DNA of 64,000 nt from Roseburia sp. (lineage in GTDB: Bacteria > Bacillota > Clostridia > Lachnospirales > Lachnospiraceae). The stretch covers positions 720,836 through 784,835 of the forward strand of contig JAGBEG010000010.1 of NCBI GenBank assembly GCA_017937095.1, in the 5' to 3' direction. The position numbers and the translations under genes were made by a program. Of this stretch, positions 16,096 to 23,742 are shown piece after piece. How positions within the stretch are numbered: position 1 is the stretch's first letter; the number at the start of each line of letters is the position of its first letter. The notes under the pieces are model-generated. The model had not been told where the DNA came from. It saw only the letters and a program-made list of their open reading frames with translations, and ran no database searches.

Positions 16096-17882
16096 TTGCT
16101 CTCCTGATTGTCGTTCTCCCCTTCTGGTTTCCGGTGAACCGGAAGCCTGATTTTCACGGAAGTTCCTCTCTCCTTCTGGCTTTCAATGGTGATTCCGTAA
16201 TCCGCCCCATACAGAAGCTGAAGACGATCCTGTACATTGTGAATGCCGATTCCCGAAAAATGCTCCTTCTTCTGCCGGATCACGTCCTTTGCCTGTTCTT
16301 CATCCATTCCGATGCCGTCATCCATAATCCGGATATCCAGCGTCTGATCTGTTTCACTGATAAAAATCTGAATGACGCCGCTCTGCCCCGACGGAAACGC
16401 ATGGAAAAATGCATTTTCAATAAACGGCTGCAATACCAGCTTCGGCAAAAGACAGTCGTAACAGTCGTGCGCCACATAATATTCCACCTGAATAGCGTCC
16501 CCGTATCTCGTATGATTGATTAAGACATAATTTTCAAGGTTCACCAGTTCCTGCTCCACCGTGATGAACTCGTCCGTATTGCTGATCGTATTCCGAAGCA
16601 GACTGATAAACGCATCGATGGTCTTTGTCGTTTCCTCCACATCATTTTTGTATACCAGCCATTTGATACTTGCCAGCGTGTTGTAAATATAATGAGGGCT
16701 GATCTGCATCTGCAGCGCCTTGATCTCCGCCTTGCGCTGTGCTTTCTGTGTCTCCATCAGCTCTTTTACGTAGCTTTGGATATCGTTTAGCATATCGTTG
16801 TAGGTAGTGGCAAGTTTCTGAACCTCGATGGTTCCCTGCACCGGAACATAGCTGCGGAAGTTCTCCTTCCGGCTGTCCGACATTTTTAAGACCAGCTCGG
16901 AAAGCGGTCTTACAGTCTTTCGCGCAAATAGAAGGCAGCTTGCAAGAACTGCGATTCCAATCCCCGCGCATATGAAGATCAGAAGCGGCATGTTGTAGAG
17001 CTCATCCAACGCCACATCATTATCGATCACCCCGTACATCGTGCAGCCGTAATAGGACATTTCCTTTTTTAAGACGGTGAGATTTGCGCCGTTTTCCTTT
17101 ACGACCATGCGCTCCGCTTCCTGCTTCCCGGCGTGCAGATACCACTCCTCTGTCAGCGGTTCTCCGACCGCAGCCGTCTGGTTGGAGCATACCACCGTTC
17201 CGTTTTGGTCTACCAGATACCAGTCGGTATTTTCAGACACGAAATAGTCGTAATAACGCTTCATGTCATCCCGGCTTAAGGTCACAAGCACGACGGCGTA
17301 AATTTCCCCGCTTTCCCTGTAGTACAGCGCCTTGGATGCAATGATAACGTCGTTGTTGCTGCTGGTCGCCGTATATGCTCCCTTCGCATAGGTATACTGA
17401 ATCGCCTCGGGCTCCAAAACCGCTTTCTGCACCGCTTCGCTTTCCCATATCTTTTCGTCGGTCATGGAAATTACTTCCGTTCTGGACAGGTAATGCTTTC
17501 CGTTCCTTCCCAGAACAAGAATATTCATGCGCTCCATGTCCGAGGTCTTACTCTTATTCAAATCGTATTCCATCTGATAGATATTCTGGAAATTCTGTAC
17601 GTTATCCAGCCTGCTGTCGTCGCTTAGATACAGGCGAAACGCCCAGCTCGTGTCAATGGCGCTCACTACGCCAAGCAGGCTCGTGTGAAAATCATTCAGT
17701 TCATTGTCAATCTGATGAAATACCTGTTCCTGCGATTTTCCATAGGTATCCGTAAATACCGCCTGCGACATCGCTAAGACAACGCCGCTGACCGTAAACG
17801 CCATGATGCTGATTCCCAGCATCACCAGTATGGTGATCCGCCCGGAAAAGCTGTTCCACTGGCTTGTTCGTGTCTTATTCAT
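16092..17882 (-). CDS. YesM-type sensor histidine kinase
   Basis: 596 residues. Layout: membrane segment at about 17-38, extracellular sensor region about 40-295, second membrane segment about 297-318, HAMP-like linker with coiled coil, His_kinase (PF06580) domain with QMQISPHYIYNTLASIKWL and phosphoacceptor His397, then an HATPase domain with N box ENAFFHAFP and G box DDGIGM. It phosphorylates the YesN-type partner encoded just upstream, with an 8-bp overlap. Such pairs control carbohydrate uptake in Firmicutes. The adjacent binding-protein and transporter genes are the likely targets. Confidence 0.93.
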   Translation of the reverse strand: MNKTRTSQWNSFSGRITILVMLGISIMAFTVSGVVLAMSQAVFTDTYGKSQEQVFHQIDNELNDFHTSLLGVVSAIDTSWAFRLYLSDDSRLDNVQNFQNIYQMEYDLNKSKTSDMERMNILVLGRNGKHYLSRTEVISMTDEKIWESEAVQKAVLEPEAIQYTYAKGAYTATSSNNDVIIASKALYYRESGEIYAVVLVTLSRDDMKRYYDYFVSENTDWYLVDQNGTVVCSNQTAAVGEPLTEEWYLHAGKQEAERMVVKENGANLTVLKKEMSYYGCTMYGVIDNDVALDELYNMPLLIFICAGIGIAVLASCLLFARKTVRPLSELVLKMSDSRKENFRSYVPVQGTIEVQKLATTYNDMLNDIQSYVKELMETQKAQRKAEIKALQMQISPHYIYNTLASIKWLVYKNDVEETTKTIDAFISLLRNTISNTDEFITVEQELVNLENYVLINHTRYGDAIQVEYYVAHDCYDCLLPKLVLQPFIENAFFHAFPSGQSGVIQIFISETDQTLDIRIMDDGIGMDEEQAKDVIRQKKEHFSGIGIHNVQDRLQLLYGADYGITIESQKERGTSVKIRLPVHRKPEGENDNQESK

Positions 17883-19407
17883 TTAACTTTTCTCTTCTCC
17901 ACACCGACGGTGTTTTTCCCGTAATTTTCTTAAATACCCGGCAGAAATAGCTCTGCTCGGAGTAGCCCACCCTGCTGCTGACCTCCGCAATCGCGATATC
18001 CTCATTTTCCAGCATCTGACATGCTTTCTCAATACGGATGCGGTTTAGATATTCGCTGAACCCTTCCTTCATCTGCTGGTTAAAGTATGCGGATAAATAG
18101 TGATAATTAAAATTAAATTCCGTCACAAGATCCTCCAGCTTTAAGTTCTCCTGATAGTTCTGCTGAATATACTCTAAAATCTTGTCCATCCGGTCATCCC
18201 TGGACAACACGCTCTGCTCGAAGCAAAGGCGAAGCTGTTCCATGATCTCTTCCATTGCCTGTTCATAATCCGCCTGATACCGCGACTGGTCGATGCGCTT
18301 GAAGAACTCATAACGGCAGTTTTCTTTCCTGTCATTCTCCATGGAAAGCAGATCGAGAAATTGAAAAATCATATTTTTCATCTGGTTTTTCATCCGGTAG
18401 ACGTCCATCCGGCAGGCAAGCACCTCTTCGTTATATTTTTTGAGCATATCAAGAGCCTCCGCAAATTGCCTTGCACTGAGCAGACGGTTGTACCGGAAGA
18501 AATCGAATCTCGGCGCCTGCGCCTCCTCCTCTTCTGTCTTCTTTCCCTCCAGTATCAGAAGGCTTTTCCCCGGATAATAAAAGCCCTTGTCCACATACTT
18601 CATGATATCCTGCCCGAAAACATCCAGAACCTCGGGCAGCCGGGAAAAGGAATGACTCACAACACCGAATACGCTGTCGCACAGCACGGCAAGCTGTCCG
18701 TTTAACTTTTCCAGCTTGATCCGCAGATTCCCCCTCTGCGACATCTCATAGCCGAAAATCACACAGACAATCTCTTCCCGGAACATCAGCATTAACGTTT
18801 CGATATTGGAAAAGCCCTGCAGCTCTCTCTCGATTTTCTTGATCAGCGTCTCGGAAAGGCTCTGTCCGCTGCCGTTCTCCTGATTTACATTGACCGCATA
18901 CAGGCAGAAATAAGATGCAGACAGAATAGGTGCAAACTGTGCAAAATCCAGTTCCCTGTCCATCCCAAGGAGATAGCGCTCCATCATGCTCGCATAACTG
19001 ACCCTTCCGGTGTTCTGTTCCATGCGGTATTCGGGAATCCGTTCCGTCGCCTTTCTTAAGACCTCCTTCAATTCCTTCGGATTCAGTGTCGGTTTTAAAA
19101 TATAGTCCACCACTCCGTTGAGCAGCGTGTGTTTCACATATTCGAAATTGTCGTATCCGCTTAAAATAATCATCTGTATCTTCGGATACAGGTTGTGGAC
19201 TGCCTCCGAGAAATCAACGCCATCCAGTAAAGGCATGACGACGTCGCTGATAATGATATGCGGCTCTAATTCCTCAATCAGGCGCAGAGCATCCTTGCCG
19301 TTTGCTGCCTCCCCGACAATCTCATACCCTTCCTGTTCCCAGTTCATCATATAGCGCAGTCCCTGCCGCATAATAAATTCATCATCTACGATCAATACCC
19401 GAATCAT
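17875..19407 (-). CDS. YesN-type response regulator (REC plus AraC HTH)
   Basis: 510 residues. The N-terminal receiver has acidic residues at LIVDDE and the phosphoacceptor Asp near residue 55 in IIISDVVMPLLDGVDF, with K near 105. A long central region follows, then a C-terminal AraC-type double HTH from about residue 405 (NYHYLSAYFNQQMKEGFSEY, then EVSSRVGYSEQSYFCRVFKK). First gene of the operon with the kinase and the second binding lipoprotein; AGGGA lies before the start. It probably activates the sugar transporter operon at 14639-11508. Confidence 0.93.
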   Translation of the reverse strand: MIRVLIVDDEFIMRQGLRYMMNWEQEGYEIVGEAANGKDALRLIEELEPHIIISDVVMPLLDGVDFSEAVHNLYPKIQMIILSGYDNFEYVKHTLLNGVVDYILKPTLNPKELKEVLRKATERIPEYRMEQNTGRVSYASMMERYLLGMDRELDFAQFAPILSASYFCLYAVNVNQENGSGQSLSETLIKKIERELQGFSNIETLMLMFREEIVCVIFGYEMSQRGNLRIKLEKLNGQLAVLCDSVFGVVSHSFSRLPEVLDVFGQDIMKYVDKGFYYPGKSLLILEGKKTEEEEAQAPRFDFFRYNRLLSARQFAEALDMLKKYNEEVLACRMDVYRMKNQMKNMIFQFLDLLSMENDRKENCRYEFFKRIDQSRYQADYEQAMEEIMEQLRLCFEQSVLSRDDRMDKILEYIQQNYQENLKLEDLVTEFNFNYHYLSAYFNQQMKEGFSEYLNRIRIEKACQMLENEDIAIAEVSSRVGYSEQSYFCRVFKKITGKTPSVWRREKLNE

Positions 19408-19439
19408 AACGTTTCCCTGATTTTCCTATATTTTTCTCC

Positions 19440-19468
19440 ATTATATCAATTGGGATATTTTTCATAAA
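19440..19468 (-). promoter_or_regulatory. Probable promoter of the regulatory operon
   Basis: TATAAT (19440-19445) with a weak -35 TTTATG (19463-19468) at 17 bp on the minus strand, about 30 bp upstream of the response regulator start. Confidence 0.45.
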
Positions 19469-19532
19469 GCGAATTTGAAATTCTCCTAAAATTTTACAAA
19501 TTCCAAAAATTATGCAAATCCTAAAAATCGTA

Positions 19533-19566
19533 CAAAAAGAGGCCGTTCCGTTTCTGAACAGCCTCT
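19533..19566 (-). terminator. glyQS terminator
   Basis: Stem AGAGGCTGTTC / GAACGGCCTCT (with one G-T and flanking pairs), 6-base loop, then TTTTT on the minus strand, 57 bp after the glyQS stop. Confidence 0.85.
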
Positions 19567-19622
19567 CATCGCCTTGCTTATATCCTAATTATAATCTGCC
19601 ATACAAGTTTCAGACATTTGTC

Positions 19623-21020
19623 TTACCACTCAAATTTCGCTGCAAAGTAAGCCTCAAGCTCCTCGATCTTCACACGCTCCTGCTCCATTGTATCGCGGTC
19701 ACGGACGGTCACTGCGCCGTCTGTCTCAGACTCGAAATCATAGGTCACGCAGAACGGCGTACCGATCTCGTCCTGTCTGCGGTAGCGCTTACCGATATTT
19801 CCTCTGTCGTCGAACTCGCAGTTATATTTCTTCGAAAGCTGTGCAAAGACCTTCTCCGCGCCCTCGGAGAGCTTCTTGGAAAGAGGCAGGACGCCGATCT
19901 TAACAGGCGCGAGCGCCGGGTGGAAATGAAGCACGGTTCTCACATCCGGCTTCTCCTCCGTTCCGATATTCTCCTCGTCGTATGCCGCGCAGAGGAATGC
20001 CAGTACCACACGGTCTGCGCCAAGGGACGGCTCGATGACATACGGAAGGTATCTCTCATTCTTCTCATCATCGAAGTATGTAAGATCCTGTCCGGAAGTC
20101 TCCTGATGACGTCCAAGGTCATAGTCGGTACGGTCTGCGATACCCCAAAGCTCGCCCCAGCCGAACGGGAATAAGAACTCGATATCGGTCGTACCCTTGC
20201 TGTAGAAGGAAAGCTCCTCCGGATCATGGTCGCGCAGACGCATCTCATCCTCCTTGATGCCCAGAGAAATCAGCCAGTCACGGCAGAAGCCTCTCCAGTA
20301 CTGGAACCACTCCAGATCGGTTCCCGGCTCGCAGAAGAACTCAAGTTCCATCTGCTCGAACTCGCGTGTACGGAAAGTAAAGTTGCCCGGTGTGATCTCA
20401 TTTCGGAAGGACTTGCCGATCTGTCCGATACCGAACGGAATCTTCTTGCGGGAGGTTCTCTGTACATTCTTGAAATTAACGAAGATACCCTGTGCCGTCT
20501 CCGGTCTTAAATATACGGTGTTCTTCGCATCCTCGGTCACGCCCTGAAACGTCTTGAACATCAGATTGAACTGACGGATATCGGTAAAATTGTGCTTGCC
20601 GCAGGTCGGACACGGAATCTGCTGCTCCTCGATGAAATTCTTCATCTCCTCCTGTGTCCAGCCGTCAACAGAGCCTGACAGGGCAATCCCCTTCTCCTCT
20701 GCAAAGTCCTCGATGATCTTATCCGCACGGAAACGCTCGTGGCACTCCTTACAATCCATCAGAGGATCGGAAAATCCGCCAAGATGTCCCGAAGCCACCC
20801 ATGTCTGCGGATTCATCAGAATCGCACAGTCCACGCCGACATTGTAAGGATTCTCCTGAATAAACTTCTGCCACCATGCGCGCTTTACATTGTTCTTAAG
20901 CTCCACGCCGAGATTGCCGTAGTCCCATGTATTGGCAAGACCGCCGTAAATCTCAGACCCCGGATATACAAATCCTCTTGATTTTGCCAGCGCTACGATT
21001 TTTTCCATTGACTTTTCCAT
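19623..21020 (-). CDS. glyQS: Glycyl-tRNA synthetase, dimeric type
   Basis: 465 residues from the ATG at 21020 (GAGG eight bases upstream; the GTG at 21023 is too close). Class II synthetase of the alpha-2 kind, charging tRNA-Gly. Signature parts: [20 protein letters not shown] at residues 9-28, motif 2 [13 protein letters not shown], and motif 3 region [13 protein letters not shown]. The gap to the preceding lipoprotein gene is only about 33 bp, so there is no room for a T-box leader; it is the last gene of the era-recO run and is followed by a terminator. Expected length for the family. Confidence 0.97.
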   Translation of the reverse strand: MEKSMEKIVALAKSRGFVYPGSEIYGGLANTWDYGNLGVELKNNVKRAWWQKFIQENPYNVGVDCAILMNPQTWVASGHLGGFSDPLMDCKECHERFRADKIIEDFAEEKGIALSGSVDGWTQEEMKNFIEEQQIPCPTCGKHNFTDIRQFNLMFKTFQGVTEDAKNTVYLRPETAQGIFVNFKNVQRTSRKKIPFGIGQIGKSFRNEITPGNFTFRTREFEQMELEFFCEPGTDLEWFQYWRGFCRDWLISLGIKEDEMRLRDHDPEELSFYSKGTTDIEFLFPFGWGELWGIADRTDYDLGRHQETSGQDLTYFDDEKNERYLPYVIEPSLGADRVVLAFLCAAYDEENIGTEEKPDVRTVLHFHPALAPVKIGVLPLSKKLSEGAEKVFAQLSKKYNCEFDDRGNIGKRYRRQDEIGTPFCVTYDFESETDGAVTVRDRDTMEQERVKIEELEAYFAAKFEW

Positions 21021-21053
21021 CACTAATTCCTCGCCTTTCCTATTGATTGCTGT

Positions 21054-21809
21054 TTATTTATAAACAATAAATGTATATACATCCGTCTCAAACGAACCGT
21101 CGTCCGCCGCATTCTCCGCCTGCCCGTCGGTGAAATCCTCTGCCAGTTCTGTGCCGGAAATGTCCGCTTCCATTTCCATGCTCTCCGTTCCCGGTGTCAC
21201 ATTCTCTGCCGGCGTCGTCGACCCGGTGTCAAGATAGTAGCCGTTCCTGATCGACACGCTGTCCGCTCCGGTCAGCTTCACATTCTCACAGGAAACATAG
21301 CGGATCTCTCCCTCGACCTTCACATCCGTATTCGCACGGATAATCACGACCTTTAAATCCTCGTCGGCATAAATCTCCTGCTTTGTCGCAGAGCCTGTCA
21401 CCCTGCCTTCCTCCACTCTCGCAAACTCTCCGTCATACACGTAGCCCGCTGCAAGAGAAGCAACGACCTCGCCCTGGTACAGCTCGATTCCGTTGAAATC
21501 CGTGTAGTCGTCCGACGTCTTATAGCGCATCTTAAGCTTTGCCACGCCGTCCTCCGTGGTCAGCTCCTCCACCTTTACAGAACCCTTCTCGTGCTCGCTC
21601 ACATAGGTCTCTACCGCCTCGTCCACAAAGGACTTAAGCTCTGTCTCATCATAGAAATCCTGATCCAGCTCCTCCACATCCAGCGAATACACGATTCCCT
21701 TTTTATCCACATATACGACACTCTCATCCCCATCCAGCGAAACACCGCAGCCGCAAAGCAATACGGCACAGAGCGCTGCGAGGAGGATGGTGCTTATCCA
21801 TTTCTTCAT
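21054..21809 (-). CDS. Lipoprotein of unknown function
   Basis: 251 residues with a lipoprotein signal peptide (MKKWISTILLAALCAVLLCG, then CG). The mature part is acidic. A repeated beta-rich domain covers about 30-180 (VVYVDKKGIVYSLDVEELD, VKVVIIRANTDVKVEG-type strands), followed by a low-complexity T/E/A tail (about 195-240). Clostridial relatives are conserved in this place between recO and glyQS, to my recollection, but no function is known to me. It lies 43 bp from recO and about 33 bp from glyQS, probably in one operon. Confidence 0.75.
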   Translation of the reverse strand: MKKWISTILLAALCAVLLCGCGVSLDGDESVVYVDKKGIVYSLDVEELDQDFYDETELKSFVDEAVETYVSEHEKGSVKVEELTTEDGVAKLKMRYKTSDDYTDFNGIELYQGEVVASLAAGYVYDGEFARVEEGRVTGSATKQEIYADEDLKVVIIRANTDVKVEGEIRYVSCENVKLTGADSVSIRNGYYLDTGSTTPAENVTPGTESMEMEADISGTELAEDFTDGQAENAADDGSFETDVYTFIVYK

Positions 21810-21852
21810 AATTAAGTCTCCATTCTCTCTGAAAAGTATCGGTGATATTATA

Positions 21853-22605
21853 CTATTTTAAGGATGCGATTTCAACAAGAATCTTAAGCGACTTGAATGT
21901 ATGCGCCACATAATGCTCCAGATAAGACTCCATCACACGCTGCAGCTCACCGAGCACCTGTTCGCTTACCGTAAACGTGTATAACTTCTCCACCTTCGCC
22001 GAAATCACATACTGCATCGTGTACATCGTCGATTCCGTAAGCTGTATGGCGTCCGATATCTCTCCCCTGCACTCCGCGCAGAACGCCCCGCCCCGCTTCA
22101 CGGAAAACCAGTGAAGTTCCTCTCTGCCGCCGCATTTTAAGCAGGAAAAGACATTCGGCGCCTCTCCGTTTACCGCAAGCGCCTTCAGTTCAAAGATAAG
22201 GCGTACCAGCCGGTTGTCGTATGCCGGGCTCTCTAAGGCGCGCAGCGACTGGTAGAGAAGCTTTAGCATATCGCGCTCATCATTATTCTCCTGACAATAA
22301 TAGTCCGCAAATTCCAGAAAATAGAACCCATAATATGTAGCCTGATAATCCGCTGCAAGCTCCCTGAAATAGTTCTGGATGGAAGCCCGCGCGAGGGTGT
22401 AGGCGCTCCTCCCCTCGAACAGTTCAAACTCCCCAAAGGAAAAAGGATTGGTTGCAGCGAGAAGCTGGCTGTTCGGTCGTCTCGCTCCTCTTGCAAACGC
22501 TGTAATCTTTCCTCTTTCTTTGGTCAAAAGCGTGATTCTTTTGTCATATTCGCCAATCGGCATTACCTGTAAGACCATCCCGGTCACTGTGATATTCTGT
22601 CCCAT
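21853..22605 (-). CDS. recO: DNA repair protein RecO
   Basis: 250 residues. N-terminal OB fold (TVTGMVLQVMPIGEYDKRIT, then LLTKERGKITAFARGARRPN) and a C-terminal helical domain with a zinc knuckle: C-L-K-C-G near residue 151 and C-A-E-C near 175. RecO loads RecA onto SSB-coated DNA in the RecFOR pathway. Its start lies 62 bp inside the small upstream yqzL-like frame, so translation is coupled. Neighbours era and glyQS give the usual Firmicutes order. Confidence 0.96.
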   Translation of the reverse strand: MGQNITVTGMVLQVMPIGEYDKRITLLTKERGKITAFARGARRPNSQLLAATNPFSFGEFELFEGRSAYTLARASIQNYFRELAADYQATYYGFYFLEFADYYCQENNDERDMLKLLYQSLRALESPAYDNRLVRLIFELKALAVNGEAPNVFSCLKCGGREELHWFSVKRGGAFCAECRGEISDAIQLTESTMYTMQYVISAKVEKLYTFTVSEQVLGELQRVMESYLEHYVAHTFKSLKILVEIASLK

Positions 22606-22723
22606 CCGGTCTCTCTTCCCGCAGACACATCCTTCCTTGCGCCCGCTCTGACTCCGCTCCCTTATAGCGCAGATAATCAGTTACTTTTCCTGACATCAAA
22701 AATTCCTTCCAGGCTTCATCCAT
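22544..22723 (-). CDS. yqzL: Small YqzL-like protein
   Basis: 59 residues from the ATG at 22723, which has GGAGG eight bases upstream; an in-frame TTG at 22744 has none. The beginning MDEAWKEFLMSGKVTDYLRY matches the pattern of YqzL-type small proteins (aromatic-rich start, then a K/T-G-x-x-x-x-YL motif) found between era and recO in Firmicutes. The C-terminal 35 residues are longer than in B. subtilis and overlap recO by 62 bp, which may reflect a lost stop codon. Function unknown. Confidence 0.7.
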   Translation of the reverse strand: MDEAWKEFLMSGKVTDYLRYKGAESERAQGRMCLREERPDGTEYHSDRDGLTGNADWRI

Positions 22724-22817
22724 CGGCTCATCCTCCGTTTCCAAAGCGCTTTTTGCACCTTGTTTCTAAGATTAGGTTCTCCGATGGACGCGACTTTATA
22801 CCAGCAAAAAATTGGTA

Positions 22818-23726
22818 TTAAAGCTCATCCTTATTGTAGCCGAAATTCTTCATCAAAAACTCGCTGTCCCGCCAGTCCTTCTTCACCTTTACCCACAGCT
22901 TTAAGTTCACCTTTGCGTCCAGAAGACGCTCGATCTCATAGCGCGCATTCGAGCCGATCTTCTTTAGCATCGCGCCGCCCTTTCCGATGATGATTCCCTT
23001 GTGGGACTCCCGTTCGCAGACAATTGTCGCATCAATATCAATGATATCCGCTCCCTTGCGTTCCTTCATCCGGTCGATATACACCGCAATGCCGTGCGGG
23101 ATCTCGTCATCTAACGCATGAAGCGCCTTCTCCCTTACGATTTCCGCGACAATCGCGCGCTCCGGCTGATCCGTCACCGTGTCCTCGTCATAGAACATCG
23201 GACCGTACGGCAGATATTTAAAAATCATATCCACCACGGTATCAAGATTCTGCTCCCGCAATGCAGACGCCGGAATGATCTCCGCAAAATCATACTCCTT
23301 CCGGTAAGCGTCGATATACGAAAGAATCTTCTCGCGCTCTACCGTATCTACCTTGTTGATAATGAGAATCACCGGGGTCTTCGTCTTCTTAAGCTGCTTT
23401 AGGATATGCTGCTCGCCCGCCCCGATAAAGGTGGACGGCTCCACGAGCCAGAGAATCACATCGACCTCCGAGAGCGTGTGCTCCGCCACGTTCACCATAT
23501 ACTCGCCAAGCTTATTCTTCGCCTGATGGATGCCCGGCGTGTCAAGGAACACGATCTGCCCGCGCTCCATATCTGTGTAGACCGTCTGGATGCGGTTTCG
23601 CGTCGTCTGCGGCTTATTTGATGTAATTGCGATCTTCTGCCCGATCAGATGATTCATCAGCGTGGATTTGCCCACGTTCGGCCGCCCGATGATCGTGACA
23701 AATCCCGATTTAAAATTTTCCTTCAT
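22818..23726 (-). CDS. era: GTPase Era
   Basis: 302 residues, normal length. GTPase domain: G1 GRPNVGKST at residues 14-22, G3 DTPG near 61, G4 NKVD near 124. The C-terminal KH domain has GIIIGKGGAMLKKIG near 246. Era binds the 3' end of 16S rRNA and helps 30S assembly. It starts 16 bp after the M16 peptidase stop, so it is cotranscribed with it. Confidence 0.97.
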   Translation of the reverse strand: MKENFKSGFVTIIGRPNVGKSTLMNHLIGQKIAITSNKPQTTRNRIQTVYTDMERGQIVFLDTPGIHQAKNKLGEYMVNVAEHTLSEVDVILWLVEPSTFIGAGEQHILKQLKKTKTPVILIINKVDTVEREKILSYIDAYRKEYDFAEIIPASALREQNLDTVVDMIFKYLPYGPMFYDEDTVTDQPERAIVAEIVREKALHALDDEIPHGIAVYIDRMKERKGADIIDIDATIVCERESHKGIIIGKGGAMLKKIGSNARYEIERLLDAKVNLKLWVKVKKDWRDSEFLMKNFGYNKDEL

Positions 23727-23742
23727 ATGCCTTCATACCTTT

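Noticed and set aside
21020-21060. T-box riboswitch before glyQS
   Set aside because: Only about 33 bp separate glyQS from the preceding gene; a T-box does not fit.
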